From contig NZ_JAAGUY010000006.1 of the NCBI RefSeq assembly GCF_010868145.1, positions 170,967-234,966 of the forward strand: a DNA stretch of 64,000 bases, read 5' to 3'. The notes beneath the pieces are model-generated. The model made no database searches, was not told the DNA's origin, and was given only the letters and a program-made list of their open reading frames with translations. Position numbers and translations under genes: made by a program. Positions 27,541-37,647 of the stretch are shown in pieces. Position 1 is the first letter of the stretch. Each line of letters opens with the position of its first letter. Source of the stretch: Nocardia cyriacigeorgica. Its GTDB lineage: Bacteria > Actinomycetota > Actinomycetes > Mycobacteriales > Mycobacteriaceae.

Positions 27541-28314
27541 TCAGCCGCCCACCCGTGGTACGAGCAGGCCGTCGAGCAGGTTCGGAAACCAGCGGTAGGC
27601 GGCGATCATGGCACGGCTGTAGCGCGGAACGACGATGTACTGCCTATTGCGACGCATACCGCGCATGATGGCGCAGGCCGCGCGGTCCGGGCTGATGACG
27701 TCGACGGGTGTGCGTGCCAGCGCCGTGGCGGCGGTCGTCGTCGCCGATCGTGACGACATCGCACCGGGGATCGCGACACTGATCCGCACCCCGGTGCCCG
27801 CCGCCTCGGCCCGCAACGACGTCGTCAACCCGACCACCGCATGCTGTGTCATCGCATACGCCACCGATCGGGCCGTCGGGATCATCCCGGCCACCGACGC
27901 GGTGTTGACGATGTGCCCGAAACCTTGCGCCCGCATCAGGGCGTATCCGTGCCGGGTGCCGTGCACGACGCCCCACATGTTGACGTCGACGAGATCGCGC
28001 CACTGCTGCGGGCTCAATTCGTCGAACCCGCCGTCGACGCGGACATCGGCGTTGTTGAACAGATAGTCGATCCGTCCGAGGTCGGCAACGGTGCCGGTGA
28101 GCAGGCGCCGGACCCGGTCGTCGTCGGCGACATCGACCACCTGCGTATACCGGGTGGCGCCGTCCAAGCCGCGCGACAGCTCGCGCAGGCGGGCGGCGTC
28201 ACCATCGGCGGCGACCACGCACACGCCGGCCGTCACCAGCCGCCGGCACAGCGCCGCACCGATCCGCGACGTCGCGCCGGTGACCACCGCCACTTTCTCG
28301 ACACCCACCGACAC
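27541..28314 (-). CDS. Short-chain dehydrogenase with altered active site
   Basis: 257 residues from GTG at 28314 (GTG at 28308 possible); the upstream extension is not SDR-like. The Rossmann loop TGATSRIG and the Ser of NTASVAG are present, but the usual NNAG is NNAD and the usual YxxxK is YAMTQ: the codon at the lysine position is CAG. Both departures affect residues that position NAD(P) and the proton relay. The C-terminal tail (VVPRYSRAMIAAYRWFPNL) is typical of actinobacterial SDRs with a membrane-associated helix. It may be inactive, or use another chemistry. Confidence 0.85.
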   Translation of the reverse strand: MSVGVEKVAVVTGATSRIGAALCRRLVTAGVCVVAADGDAARLRELSRGLDGATRYTQVVDVADDDRVRRLLTGTVADLGRIDYLFNNADVRVDGGFDELSPQQWRDLVDVNMWGVVHGTRHGYALMRAQGFGHIVNTASVAGMIPTARSVAYAMTQHAVVGLTTSLRAEAAGTGVRISVAIPGAMSSRSATTTAATALARTPVDVISPDRAACAIMRGMRRNRQYIVVPRYSRAMIAAYRWFPNLLDGLLVPRVGG

Positions 28315-28339
28315 AACTAAACATCGTTGTTTTACATCG

Positions 28340-29230
28340 TCAAATCTGGTGCCGGAACGGCGTGCCCGCATCTCTGCGCGGAAACCGCAGGCGGTCGATG
28401 TTCTCCACGATCGCGCGGGTGAGCGCCCGCTCGGGTGCGGAGGCGGCACGGCGAGCGGTGCTGATCAGCACGAACTCGGTGGTGCCCGGACTCGGCAGGC
28501 CGTGCACCGGGTAGAGGTCGGCGGGCAGCAGGCTCTCGCTGTGTACGGCGAATCCGAGCCCAGCAAGGACGGCCGCGCGTAAGCCGAGCTGACCCTTGGT
28601 GGTGCAGGCGATCCGATGGGTCAGCCCGGCGCGGTCGAGCGTGCTGAGCGCGGCGTCGCGGGTCAGGCTCGGTGGCAGGTAAGTGACCACCGGGATCGGT
28701 TCGCCGGGTGCGGGAGCGGTCGCGCCGGAAGGCCCCACCCACACCAGACGATCGGTGAAGACCATCCTTCCGTGCTGTTCGCCGGGCCTGCGTTTGACGA
28801 AAGCGAGGTCGAGATGATTACGCCGCAGCCTGGCGTGCACTTCTTCGCTGAGCCCGACCGACATGTCCAGATCGACACGCGGATAGTCACGGCGGAAGTC
28901 ACGCAGTATCTCCGGCAGGGTCTCGGCGACCAGGTCTTCGGAGACGCCGAACCGGATGCGCCCGGTGACGGTCTCGCCCCCGAAGTACTGTGCCGCCCGG
29001 CTCTGTGCGTCCAGGATCTCGCGGGCGAACCCGAGCATGGCCGCACCGTCGGAGGTGAGAGTGACCGAATGGGTGTCGCGCAGGAACAGCTCACGGCCGA
29101 GTTCGCGCTCGAGCTTGGCCACGTGCCCGCTGACGGTGGGCTGGCGCAGTCCGAGCTGACGTGCGGCAGCGGAGAAACCGCCGTGCTGGTCGACCGCCAC
29201 GAAACTGCGCAGCAGCACCGGATCGAACAC
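28340..29230 (-). CDS. LysR-family transcriptional regulator
   Basis: 296 residues from GTG at 29230, with GAGG just upstream; the longer frame to 29464 runs through the divergent promoter and into the transporter gene and was rejected. The winged HTH is clear (FVAVDQHGGFSAAARQLGL, then QPTVSGHVAKLERELG), followed by a periplasmic-binding-protein-like effector domain. It is divergent from the SBF-like transporter with 85 bases between, the usual layout for a LysR regulator and its target. Confidence 0.92.
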   Translation of the reverse strand: MFDPVLLRSFVAVDQHGGFSAAARQLGLRQPTVSGHVAKLERELGRELFLRDTHSVTLTSDGAAMLGFAREILDAQSRAAQYFGGETVTGRIRFGVSEDLVAETLPEILRDFRRDYPRVDLDMSVGLSEEVHARLRRNHLDLAFVKRRPGEQHGRMVFTDRLVWVGPSGATAPAPGEPIPVVTYLPPSLTRDAALSTLDRAGLTHRIACTTKGQLGLRAAVLAGLGFAVHSESLLPADLYPVHGLPSPGTTEFVLISTARRAASAPERALTRAIVENIDRLRFPRRDAGTPFRHQI

Positions 29231-29264
29231 GCCCACCTCGCTATCGTGATTCGTAATAGCTGAT

Positions 29265-29275
29265 ATAGCACCTAT
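29265..29275. promoter_or_regulatory. Candidate LysR operator between regulator and transporter
   Basis: ATAG-CAC-CTAT, an 11-bp inverted repeat in an AT-rich stretch (29254-29282) of the divergent promoter. Its size and place suit a LysR-type site. Confidence 0.4.
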
Positions 29276-29315
29276 CGTATTCCTCGATGGCACGCTCCGG
29301 CCTAATGTTCCTCTA

Positions 29316-30341
29316 ATGCGTTTCCTGAGCAGGTTCTCGATCGATGGTTTCGTCCTCGCGATCTTCGCGATGGTCGGCGTCGCGACGATCGTCCCGGCCT
29401 CGGGGACCGGTGTGGTAATCCTCGACTGGGCCACCAAGGCCGCCATCGCGGCGTTGTTCTTCATCTACGGTGCGCGCCTGTCGCCCGCGCAGGCCTGGCA
29501 GGGCGTCACACACTGGCGGCTGCACACGGTGATCCTGGCGACCACGTTCGTTGTGTTTCCGTTGCTCGGGCTGGCCTTGTGGGTGCTGGTGCCCGGTGTG
29601 CTGTCGGAGGAGCTCTACGCGGGTGTGCTGTTCCTGTGTCTGGTGCCATCGACGGTGCAGTCGTCGATCGCGTTCACCTCCATGGCGCGTGGCAATGTCG
29701 GCGCAGCGATCGTCAGCGCGTCGTTCTCCAATCTGCTCGGCGTCTTCCTGACGCCGCTGCTGGTGGTAGCACTGATGCACACCACAGGGGAGGCGCATAT
29801 CGATGCCGGTGCCGCGGTGGCGATCGTGGGTCAACTGCTGGTGCCGTTCCTGCTCGGTCAGCTCGCCCGCCCGTGGATCGGCGGGTGGCTCACCCGGCAC
29901 GCGCAGCCGGTGAAGCTGGTCGACCGCGGATCCATCCTGCTCGTCGTCTACGCCGCATTCAGTGCGGGTATGCGTGCGGACATCTGGAGCCAGGTCGGCG
30001 GCGGCGACATTCTTGTGCTGGTTGCGGTGTCGGCGGTGCTGTTCGCCGTGGTGGCGGGCACGACGACGTGGGCGGGCAAGCTGTTCGGGTTCCCGCGCGA
30101 GGACCGGATCGTCATCCTGTTCGCCGGATCGAAGAAGAGCCTCGCCTCCGGTCTGCCCATGGCGGCCGTGCTGTTCGGCGGCACCGATGTCGGCCTGATG
30201 GTGTTGCCGCTCATGCTGTTCCATCAACTGCAGCTGATCGCGTGTGCCGTCATCGCGCAGCGGCTGGGGCGGCAGGCCGAGGCACTGGAGGAAGCGCAGG
30301 CAGACGCGACGCCGGCAACGGTCGTTCACAACCGTCATTGA
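29316..30341 (+). CDS. SBF-like (bile acid:sodium symporter family) transporter
   Basis: 341 residues with about ten hydrophobic segments, matching the SBF-like/YfeH branch of the bile acid:Na+ symporter family: ALFFIYGARLSP, LVPSTVQSSIAFTSMARGN and LFAGSKKSLASGLPM are typical conserved stretches. It would import an organic anion with sodium; the substrate is unknown. Start ATG at 29316. It is divergent from, and probably controlled by, the LysR protein. Its TGA lies inside the -35 box of the downstream ABC-F leader. Confidence 0.9.
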   Translation: MRFLSRFSIDGFVLAIFAMVGVATIVPASGTGVVILDWATKAAIAALFFIYGARLSPAQAWQGVTHWRLHTVILATTFVVFPLLGLALWVLVPGVLSEELYAGVLFLCLVPSTVQSSIAFTSMARGNVGAAIVSASFSNLLGVFLTPLLVVALMHTTGEAHIDAGAAVAIVGQLLVPFLLGQLARPWIGGWLTRHAQPVKLVDRGSILLVVYAAFSAGMRADIWSQVGGGDILVLVAVSAVLFAVVAGTTTWAGKLFGFPREDRIVILFAGSKKSLASGLPMAAVLFGGTDVGLMVLPLMLFHQLQLIACAVIAQRLGRQAEALEEAQADATPATVVHNRH

Positions 30342-30367
30342 CAGCCATGGGATTCGGACGCTAAGTT
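30338..30367 (+). promoter_or_regulatory. Promoter of the ABC-F leader unit
   Basis: TTGACA at 30338-30343, an 18-base spacer and TAAGTT at 30362-30367. A start six or seven bases later would fall at about 30374, only a few bases before the leader ATG at 30378, so the leader is probably read from a nearly leaderless transcript, which actinobacteria translate well. Confidence 0.6.
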
Positions 30368-30377
30368 GGGCGACCTC

Positions 30378-30404
30378 ATGGGTACTTTGTTGATCCTCCT
30401 GTAA
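30378..30404 (+). CDS. Eight-residue leader peptide MGTLLILL
   Basis: ATG GGT ACT TTG TTG ATC CTC CTG TAA, ending 141 bases before the ABC-F start. Leu/Ile-rich leader peptides of this size precede many ribosome-protection and methyltransferase resistance genes, where drug-stalled ribosomes change leader folding. The last three sense codons and the first base of the stop contain the exact complement of the ABC-F Shine-Dalgarno. No good ribosome-binding site precedes it; see the promoter. Confidence 0.6.
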   Translation: MGTLLILL

Positions 30405-30540
30405 TCCGCTCCGCACGCGTCGAGCGCCGCTCGGATTTCGAGCCGGCTCCGCCTGCGGTCTCCCGCGCATCCTCGGTGTCGATCCGATGTTCCTTTATGC
30501 GCGGGTCCGGTTACACGGTCTCTCGGCCGGGACAGGAGGA
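30394..30540 (+). promoter_or_regulatory. Attenuator: leader anti-Shine-Dalgarno and ABC-F Shine-Dalgarno
   Basis: TCCTCCTGT at 30394-30402 is the perfect reverse complement of ACAGGAGGA at 30532-30540, the ribosome-binding site of the TTG-start ABC-F gene. Between them lie CCCGCGCAT (30462-30470) and ATGCGCGGG (30497-30505), a perfect 9-bp stem, and a small CGAGC/GCTCG hairpin at 30421-30433, which would bring the distant arms together. A ribosome stalled on the leader would cover the first arm and free the second. Confidence 0.6.
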
Positions 30541-30545
30541 CAAAC

Positions 30546-32198
30546 TTGCGTACTGCTGCTGCTCAACTCACCCTCACCGACATCACCAAACGCTACAGCG
30601 ACCGTATGGTGCTCGATCGGGCGTCGCTGACGATCCGGCCGGGCGAAATCGTCGGCATCGTCGGGGACAACGGCTCCGGCAAATCGACCCTGCTGCGGTT
30701 GATCGCCGGACATGAGGTCCCCGACAACGGAGACATCACCGTGCACATGCCAGGAGGTATCGGCTACCTGCCACAAGCACTGGACCTACCGGATTCGGCT
30801 ACCGCCCGCGATGCCATCGACGCGGCGCTGGCCGATATCCGCGCCCTCGAGGCGCAGCTACGGGCGGTCGAAATCGCGCTGGCCGCACCGGGATCGACTC
30901 AGGACATGCTCGACCACTACGCCGAACTCATCCAACGATTCGAGCTGCGTGGCGGTTATGACGCCGATCGGCGCGTCGACATCGGCCTCGCCGGACTCGG
31001 TCTGCCCGACCTGGACCGCGACCGGGCCCTCGCTACGTTGTCCGGCGGCGAACGATCTCGGTTGGCGCTGGCGGCGACGCTGGCCGCCGCACCGGAACTG
31101 CTGCTGCTCGACGAGCCGACCAACGATCTGGACGAACGCGCCGTGGCATGGCTGGAACAACGCCTGCTGGCCCATCGCGGCACGGTCGTGGCGGTGACCC
31201 ACGACCGGGTCTTCCTTGAACGCATCACCACGACCATCGTTGAGGTCGATTCCGGTGCTGTGGCCCGCTTCGGCGACGGATACGCGGGTTACCTGGCGGC
31301 GAAAGCGGCCCAGCGCAGACGATGGGAGGCCGACTTCCTGCACTGGCGCACCGAACTGGCGCGGAGCCGGGCACTCGCCGAATCGAATGTCGTTCGGCTG
31401 GAAGCTATTCCCCGGAAGCTACCGCTCGCGGTGTTCGCGGCCGGCCCGTTCCGTGCCCGGGGCCGCGACCACGGTGCGAGATCCCGGATCCGCAATGCCA
31501 AGGAGCGGGTGGCCAGGTTGACGGAGAACCCGGTGGCCGAACCGCCGGATCCGTTGCGATTCACCGCGCAGCTCGGCCGCGTCACCGAGCTGGACAGCCC
31601 GGTCGCGACTCTGACCGATGTCGTGGTACCGCGACGTTTCCAGGTGGACGAGCTATCGATCGCCGACGGGGAGCGTGTGCTGATCACCGGGCCCAACGGT
31701 GCGGGCAAGACCACCCTGTTACGGCTGCTCGCAGGTGAACTGGACGCGCCAACCGGTGTGGTGCGCGTCCGCGGGCAGGTGGGATTGCTGCGCCAACAGC
31801 ACACCCGGTGGCCGGTGGAGTCGACGGTCCTGCATGCCTATGCGGCCCGGCGTTCGGTGCACGTCGATGATGCGTCAGCAGAACTACTGGGTACAGGTCT
31901 GTTCCATCCGGCGGACCTGACCCGAGGTGTCGGCGAGCTGTCCTTCGGCCAACGCCGCCGCCTCGATCTGGCCAGGCTGATTGCCGACCCGATCGACTTG
32001 TTGCTGCTCGACGAACCCACCAACCATCTGGCGCCCGCTCTGGTGGAGGAGCTCGAGGAGGCACTCGATGGTTACCCGGGTGCGCTGATGGTGGTCACCC
32101 ACGACCGCGGTATGCGATCCCGGTTCCGAGGCACCCACCTGGAACTCGCTGCGGGACAGGTGGTGTCCCGCAGCCAGGCCGATTCCTCGGTGCCGTGA
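30546..32198 (+). CDS. ABC-F ATPase, probable antibiotic-resistance ribosome-protection protein
   Basis: 550 residues with two ATPase domains and no membrane segment. Domain 1: GDNGSGKST, LSGGERSRLALA, LLLLDEPTNDLD. Domain 2: [35 protein letters not shown] linker of about 80 residues, rich in Arg, joins them. The second D-loop, NHLAPALVEELEEAL, recalls actinobacterial resistance proteins of the TlrC/VarM kind, which displace macrolides, lincosamides or streptogramins from the ribosome. TTG start at 30546, five bases after a full AGGAGGA. The drug class is inferred, not shown. Confidence 0.9.
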   Translation: MRTAAAQLTLTDITKRYSDRMVLDRASLTIRPGEIVGIVGDNGSGKSTLLRLIAGHEVPDNGDITVHMPGGIGYLPQALDLPDSATARDAIDAALADIRALEAQLRAVEIALAAPGSTQDMLDHYAELIQRFELRGGYDADRRVDIGLAGLGLPDLDRDRALATLSGGERSRLALAATLAAAPELLLLDEPTNDLDERAVAWLEQRLLAHRGTVVAVTHDRVFLERITTTIVEVDSGAVARFGDGYAGYLAAKAAQRRRWEADFLHWRTELARSRALAESNVVRLEAIPRKLPLAVFAAGPFRARGRDHGARSRIRNAKERVARLTENPVAEPPDPLRFTAQLGRVTELDSPVATLTDVVVPRRFQVDELSIADGERVLITGPNGAGKTTLLRLLAGELDAPTGVVRVRGQVGLLRQQHTRWPVESTVLHAYAARRSVHVDDASAELLGTGLFHPADLTRGVGELSFGQRRRLDLARLIADPIDLLLLDEPTNHLAPALVEELEEALDGYPGALMVVTHDRGMRSRFRGTHLELAAGQVVSRSQADSSVP

Positions 32199-32228
32199 CC
32201 GGCACGGTCGCTCCCGGCGCGGTGATCG

Positions 32229-33845
32229 CTATCGGGCGAAGTTCGCGGCGTTCTCGGCGAGATCCAGCACCGACTGAGGTAGGAGGCCGAGGATGAGCGT
32301 GACGGCGGCGGTGACGGCGATCAGTGCGTTGGTCGTCACCGGCGCCGTCACCACCGGCGCGTCGGCGGGTGGGTCGGTGAAGAACATCAGCACGATCACC
32401 CGGACGTAGAAGAAGGCGGCGACAGCGCTGGCAAGCACACCGACGATCACCAGATAGGCGGCGTCCCCATCGGCCGCGGCACCGAAGACGGCGAACTTGG
32501 CGACGAACCCGCTCGTCAACGGCAGGCCGGCGAAGGAAAGCAACAGCAACGCGAACACCGAAGCCAGCCAGGGGGACCGGCGCCCGAGACCGGCCCAGCG
32601 GTCCATCGAGGTGGCTTCCTCGCCGGACGGTTCGCGGACCAGGCTCACGAGGGCGAAGGCGCCGAGCGTGCTCAGACCGTAGGTGAGCAGGTAGAACAGC
32701 ACCGCCGACACGCCGGCATCGTTGGCCGCGACCAGCGCGGTCAGCAGAAAACCCGCATGGGCGACCGACGAATAGGCCAGCATGCGTTTGACATCGGTCT
32801 GGGTGATGGCCATGACCGCACCGACCACCATGGTCGCGACGGCCACCGCGCCGAGCACCGGCCGCCAATCCTCGGCCAGCCCCGGCACCGCGACCTGCAA
32901 CACCCGCAGCAGCGCACCGACCGCGGCGATCTTGGTGGCCGCCGCCATGAATGCCGTCACCGGCGTCGGTGCACCCTGGTACACATCGGGAACCCAGGAT
33001 TGGAACGGCACCGCGCCGATCTTGAACAGCAAACCGACCGCCAACATCGCCACACCCAGCAATGCGAGGGTGGCGTCACCGGTATCGGCAGCGAGGGCAT
33101 CGGCGATTCCGCCCAGCCGGACGGTCCCGGTGGCGCCGTACAGGAGCGCGACGCCATAGAGGAAGAACGCCGAAGAGAACGCGCCGAGCAGGAAGTACTT
33201 CAGCGCCGCCTCCTGGGAGAGCAGCCGCTTGCGTCGCGCCAGCCCGCACAGCAGATACAGCGGCAGCGACAGCACCTCGAGCGCCACGAACATTGTCAGC
33301 AGGTCGTTCGACGCCGGGAACAGCAGCAAACCGCCGATCGCGAGCATGGTCAGCGGGAACACTTCGGTCGCCACCACACCCGAAGCGACGGCGGCCTTTT
33401 CGGCCGCGCTCCCCGGCACCGCGGAGGCTTGCGGTGTGAAGGCTTCGAGCTCGAACCGCGGCCGGGCCGCGGCGCGAGTCCAAGTGCCGGGCCCCGAGCG
33501 CGGCGCGGCGGCACGCTGACCGATGAACAACAGGCCGAGCATCGACACCACCAGCAGTGTGCCCTGCAGGAACAGCGTCACCCCGTCGACGGCGACAGCG
33601 CCGACAGCCGCAGTCGTCCGCGTGCCCGCCAGGGCGATCACGGCCACCAGCGCGGCGACCAAGGCGGCAAGGCCGAGCGCCATCTGCGTGAGATAACGGT
33701 AGCGGCGCGGGACGAATGCCTCTACCAGCACGCCGATCACGGCTGCGCCGAACACGATCAGCATCGGCGAGAGCTTGCCGTATTCGATACTCGGTGCGGG
33801 CACCGTCGCCGCGAGGACGGTCCCGACGTCGAGGTCACCGCTCAT
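32229..33845 (-). CDS. nuoN: NADH-quinone oxidoreductase subunit N
   Basis: 538 residues from ATG at 33845 (GGAGGT seven bases before), overlapping nuoM by 11 bases; a GTG at 33854 would add three residues. One of the three Mrp-antiporter-like proton-pumping subunits, with about 14 membrane helices, the conserved Glu/Lys segments (FVALEVLSLPLYLL, FQSWVPDVYQGAPTPVTAFM) and the TQTDVKRMLAYSSVAHAG helix. Last gene of the complex I operon. Confidence 0.96.
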   Translation of the reverse strand: MSGDLDVGTVLAATVPAPSIEYGKLSPMLIVFGAAVIGVLVEAFVPRRYRYLTQMALGLAALVAALVAVIALAGTRTTAAVGAVAVDGVTLFLQGTLLVVSMLGLLFIGQRAAAPRSGPGTWTRAAARPRFELEAFTPQASAVPGSAAEKAAVASGVVATEVFPLTMLAIGGLLLFPASNDLLTMFVALEVLSLPLYLLCGLARRKRLLSQEAALKYFLLGAFSSAFFLYGVALLYGATGTVRLGGIADALAADTGDATLALLGVAMLAVGLLFKIGAVPFQSWVPDVYQGAPTPVTAFMAAATKIAAVGALLRVLQVAVPGLAEDWRPVLGAVAVATMVVGAVMAITQTDVKRMLAYSSVAHAGFLLTALVAANDAGVSAVLFYLLTYGLSTLGAFALVSLVREPSGEEATSMDRWAGLGRRSPWLASVFALLLLSFAGLPLTSGFVAKFAVFGAAADGDAAYLVIVGVLASAVAAFFYVRVIVLMFFTDPPADAPVVTAPVTTNALIAVTAAVTLILGLLPQSVLDLAENAANFAR

Positions 33846-35463
33846 TGTGCGCACCTCCGGTAGTCGCGGTGCCTGCCTCGGGCCGGGCCGGGGCGGACGG
33901 TTCGGGGTCGGTGATGCCGACCGTGGTGAGGGTCTGATGAACAGCGGGATCGATGAAGTCGGTGAATGGCTTCGGGTAGACCCCGAGGACGATCAGCGCG
34001 GCGATCAGTGGAACGACCACCGCCAGCTCGCGCGGCACCAGATCACGGATCCTTTCGTTGCCCTCGGTCACCGGGCCGGTCATCATCCGCTGGTACATCC
34101 ACAGCACATAGATCGCGGCAAGGACCAGGGCTCCGGTCGCGACGATCGCCGCGACCTGATAGCGGCTGAAAGTCCCGACCAGGACCAAGAATTCACTCAC
34201 GAAAGGTGCCAGCCCCGGTAGTGACAAGGTGGCCAGACCCGCGATGAGGAACGTTCCCGCCAATACCGGTGCGACCTTCTGCACGCCGCCGTAATCCGCG
34301 ATCATCCGCGTCCCACGACGCGAGACCAGGAATCCGGCGATCAGGAACAAGGCGGCGGTGGAGATGCCGTGGTTGACCATGTACAGCGTGGCGCCGGTCT
34401 GGGCCTGGCTGGTCAGCGCGAAGATGCCGAGGATGATGAAACCGAAATGCGAGATCGATGTATACGCGATCAGCCGCATCACATCGGTCTGGCCGATCGC
34501 GACCAGCGCGCCGTAGATGATCGCGATCACCGCGAGGGCGACGATCAACGGCGCGTAGGTCTGCGTCGCATCCGGGAACAGCAGCAGGCCGTAGCGCAGC
34601 ATGCCGAACGTGCCGACCTTGTCGACCACCGCCATCATCAGCACCGCACTCGACGGCGTCGCCGCCACCGCGGCATCGGGCAGCCAGGTGTGCAGCGGCC
34701 ACAGCGGCGCTTTGACCGCGAACGCGAACATGAACCCGAGGAACAATGCGTTGAGCAACGCGGGATCCGCACCCAACTCGCCCGTATTGGCCGCGGCCAC
34801 CACGGCGCGGAAATCGAAGGTACCGGCCGTTCCATCGCCGAGCCCCTGCTGGACGGTGATCACATACAGCCCGATCACCGCAGCCAGCATGACGAGCCCG
34901 CCGAGCAGGTTGTACAGCAGGAACTTCACTGCCGCCCGCGCGCGACGCACTCGCACAGCGGGGTCATCGGTACGCGGCCCGAAACCACCGATGAGGAAGT
35001 ACATCGGGATGAGCATGGCCTCGAAGAACACATAGAACAGCAGGATGTCCAGGGCGAGGAACGACATCAGCACCATGGCCTCGACGAGCAGGGTGAGCGC
35101 CACGTAGGTGTGGGCGACCCGGCGTCCACTGCCGACTTCGCGTTCGTCGTGCCAGCCCGCCACGATGAGCAGCGGCACCAGTGCGGCCGTCAGGAGAACC
35201 AGAACGAGCGCGATTCCGTCGATGCCGAGGGTGTAGCCGGCGCCGAATGTCGGTATCCAACTGTGTGATTCGACGAACTGGAACTGCTCACCGCCCGGTT
35301 CGAAGCGGGTCGCGAGCAGCACCGCCAGCATCAGCACCGCCACCGAGAACCCGAGAGCGACCCAGCGGGCGAGCACCCGCTGAGCGGCGGGCAGCAGCAG
35401 CACGATCAGCGCACCCGCGACGGGAAGCAGCCACAGCGTGGTCAACCAGGGAAAGTCACTCAC
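33835..35463 (-). CDS. nuoM: NADH-quinone oxidoreductase subunit M
   Basis: 542 residues, antiporter-like proton-pumping subunit with about 14 membrane helices; [20 protein letters not shown] carries the conserved Glu, and [20 protein letters not shown] and the [18 protein letters not shown] helix are typical. GTG start at 35463 overlaps the nuoL stop (GTGA). Confidence 0.97.
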   Translation of the reverse strand: MSDFPWLTTLWLLPVAGALIVLLLPAAQRVLARWVALGFSVAVLMLAVLLATRFEPGGEQFQFVESHSWIPTFGAGYTLGIDGIALVLVLLTAALVPLLIVAGWHDEREVGSGRRVAHTYVALTLLVEAMVLMSFLALDILLFYVFFEAMLIPMYFLIGGFGPRTDDPAVRVRRARAAVKFLLYNLLGGLVMLAAVIGLYVITVQQGLGDGTAGTFDFRAVVAAANTGELGADPALLNALFLGFMFAFAVKAPLWPLHTWLPDAAVAATPSSAVLMMAVVDKVGTFGMLRYGLLLFPDATQTYAPLIVALAVIAIIYGALVAIGQTDVMRLIAYTSISHFGFIILGIFALTSQAQTGATLYMVNHGISTAALFLIAGFLVSRRGTRMIADYGGVQKVAPVLAGTFLIAGLATLSLPGLAPFVSEFLVLVGTFSRYQVAAIVATGALVLAAIYVLWMYQRMMTGPVTEGNERIRDLVPRELAVVVPLIAALIVLGVYPKPFTDFIDPAVHQTLTTVGITDPEPSAPARPEAGTATTGGAHNER

Positions 35464-37346
35464 CAGATCCTCACCGCCAGCAGGGCAGCGGCCACCAGTG
35501 CCGCGCCGGTGAACATGGACAGGGCGTAGGAGCGCACGAATCCGGTTTGCACCCGGCGGATCCGAGCGGACAGGCCGCCGATGATCGCGGCGGTGCTGTT
35601 CACGAGTCCGTCGATGCCGCGGTTGTCGACGAAGACCAGCGAGCGGGTCAGATGCTGTCCGGGCCGCATGAGCCCGGCCTCGTTGACCGCGTCACCATAG
35701 AGGTCCTTCCGAGCGGCGACGGTCAGCGCGGACACCTGCTCCGGTGCGGTCTCCGGGATCGGACGCCGCGCGTACTGCTGATACGCCACTCCGACACCGG
35801 CGGCAACGACGAGCAACGCCAACGCGGTGATCACCGGGACGGGTAGCGCGGGTTCGCCGTGATGGGAGCCGACGACCGGTTCGAGCCAATTCTGCAGTGC
35901 CGAACCCCACACGAGCAGCGCACCGGAGGCCACCGAGCCGACCGCGAGCAGGATCATCGGACCGGTCATCACCGCGGTCGATTCGTGCGGGTGCGTATCC
36001 GGCTTCCAGCGCCGTTCACCGAAGAAGGTCATCAGCATGACCCGGGTCATGTAGAAGGCGGTGAGCCCGGCGCCGAGCAGGGTGACCGCGCCGAGGGCCA
36101 GTCCGGCGGTACCGCCTTCGGCGAAGGCGGCCTCGATTATGCGGTCCTTGGAGAAGAATCCGGCGAACGGGGGCACTCCGATGATGGCGAGATAGCCGAG
36201 TCCGAACGTCACATAGGTGATCGGCAGCAGAGTGCGGAGTCCGCCGTAGCGGCGCATATCGGTTTCGTCGTTCATGGCGTGCATGACCGATCCGGCGCCG
36301 AGGAACAATCCGGCCTTGAAGAACCCGTGGGTGAGCAGATGCATGATGGCGACCGCGTAGCCCGCGGGACCGAGTCCGACGGCGAGCACCATGTAACCGA
36401 TCTGGCTCATCGTCGAGGCGGCGAGCGCCTTCTTGATGTCGTCCTTGGCGCAGCCGATGATCGCACCGAACAGCAGTGTCACCGCACCGACGAGCACCAC
36501 GGCCAGTTGGGCGTTGGGTGCGAGATCGAAGACCGGGTTGGCGCGGGCGATGAGGTACACGCCCGCGGTGACCATGGTGGCAGCGTGGATGAGCGCCGAC
36601 ACCGGGGTCGGACCCTCCATGGCATCTCCGAGCCAGGACTGCAGCGGCACCTGCGCGGACTTACCGCAGGCGGCCAGCAGCAACAGCAATCCGATCGCGG
36701 TCAGTGTGCCCTCGCTCGCGCCGGGTGCCGCACCGAAGACCTCGGTGAAACCGATCGACCCGAAGGTGGCGAACATGACGAACATCGCCAGCGCCAACCC
36801 CATATCGCCCACCCGGTTGACCACGAACGCCTTCTTGGCGGCCGTGGCCGCTGAGGGCTTCTCCTGCCAGAACCCGATCAGCAGATACGAAGCGAGGCCG
36901 ACTCCCTCCCACCCGAGATAGAGCACGAGAAAGTTGTTCGCCAGCACCAGCACGAGCATCGCGGCCAGGAACAGGTTGAGGTAGGCGAAGAAACGCCTGC
37001 GCGCCGGATCGTGGCTCATGTAGCCGACCGAGTAGATGTGGATCAGCGTGCCGACTCCGGTGATAAGCAGCGCGAAACACATCGACAGCTGGTCGAGTTG
37101 GAGCCCGAATTCCACGTTCAGCCCGGTGACCGGAACCCAGTGGTACAGATCCAGTTCGATGGCGCGGGCGGCGTCTTCGCGACCGAGCATCTGGACGAAC
37201 GCGACGATAGCGATCGCGAACGAGGCCAGCGCGGTCAGACAGCCGAGTAGATGACCCCAGCCGTCGGCGCGACGGCCCGTGAGCAGCAGGAGGACGGCGC
37301 CGGCCAGGGGCAGGGCGGGCAGCAGCCACAGCATCGCGGTATCCAC
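35460..37346 (-). CDS. nuoL: NADH-quinone oxidoreductase subunit L
   Basis: 628 residues, the largest antiporter-like subunit, with the distal lateral helix region at the C-terminus. Conserved stretches [40 protein letters not shown] and [20 protein letters not shown] are present. GTG start at 37346, one base after the nuoK stop; overlaps nuoM by four bases. Confidence 0.97.
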   Translation of the reverse strand: MDTAMLWLLPALPLAGAVLLLLTGRRADGWGHLLGCLTALASFAIAIVAFVQMLGREDAARAIELDLYHWVPVTGLNVEFGLQLDQLSMCFALLITGVGTLIHIYSVGYMSHDPARRRFFAYLNLFLAAMLVLVLANNFLVLYLGWEGVGLASYLLIGFWQEKPSAATAAKKAFVVNRVGDMGLALAMFVMFATFGSIGFTEVFGAAPGASEGTLTAIGLLLLLAACGKSAQVPLQSWLGDAMEGPTPVSALIHAATMVTAGVYLIARANPVFDLAPNAQLAVVLVGAVTLLFGAIIGCAKDDIKKALAASTMSQIGYMVLAVGLGPAGYAVAIMHLLTHGFFKAGLFLGAGSVMHAMNDETDMRRYGGLRTLLPITYVTFGLGYLAIIGVPPFAGFFSKDRIIEAAFAEGGTAGLALGAVTLLGAGLTAFYMTRVMLMTFFGERRWKPDTHPHESTAVMTGPMILLAVGSVASGALLVWGSALQNWLEPVVGSHHGEPALPVPVITALALLVVAAGVGVAYQQYARRPIPETAPEQVSALTVAARKDLYGDAVNEAGLMRPGQHLTRSLVFVDNRGIDGLVNSTAAIIGGLSARIRRVQTGFVRSYALSMFTGAALVAAALLAVRIW

Positions 37347-37347
37347 G

Positions 37348-37647
37348 TCAGAACTTCAGCAGGTTGGCGTCGTCGACCGAGGTCGAGCGGCGGGCGCGGA
37401 AGATGGTCATGATGATCGCCAGGCCGACCACTACTTCGGCGGCGGCGACCACCATGGTGAAGAAGGCGAAGACCTGGCCGTCGAGGTTGGCGTGCATCCT
37501 CGCGAAGGTGACGAAGGCCAGATTGACCGCGTTGAGCATGAGCTCGATGCACATGAACACCACGATGGCGTTGCGGCGCAGCAGCACACCGGCGGCGCCG
37601 ATGGTGAACAGCAGCGCGGACAGGAACAGGTAGTTCTCGGGATTCAC
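37348..37647 (-). CDS. nuoK: NADH-quinone oxidoreductase subunit K
   Basis: 99 residues, three membrane helices, with the conserved Glu in [13 protein letters not shown] and a second acidic residue in [11 protein letters not shown], both part of the proton path next to NuoJ. GTG start overlapping nuoJ by four bases. Confidence 0.97.
   Translation of the reverse strand: MNPENYLFLSALLFTIGAAGVLLRRNAIVVFMCIELMLNAVNLAFVTFARMHANLDGQVFAFFTMVVAAAEVVVGLAIIMTIFRARRSTSVDDANLLKF

Noticed and set aside
30487..30560. Alternative leader ORF starting ATG at 30487
   Set aside because: It runs out of frame through the start of the ABC-F gene and has no ribosome-binding site.
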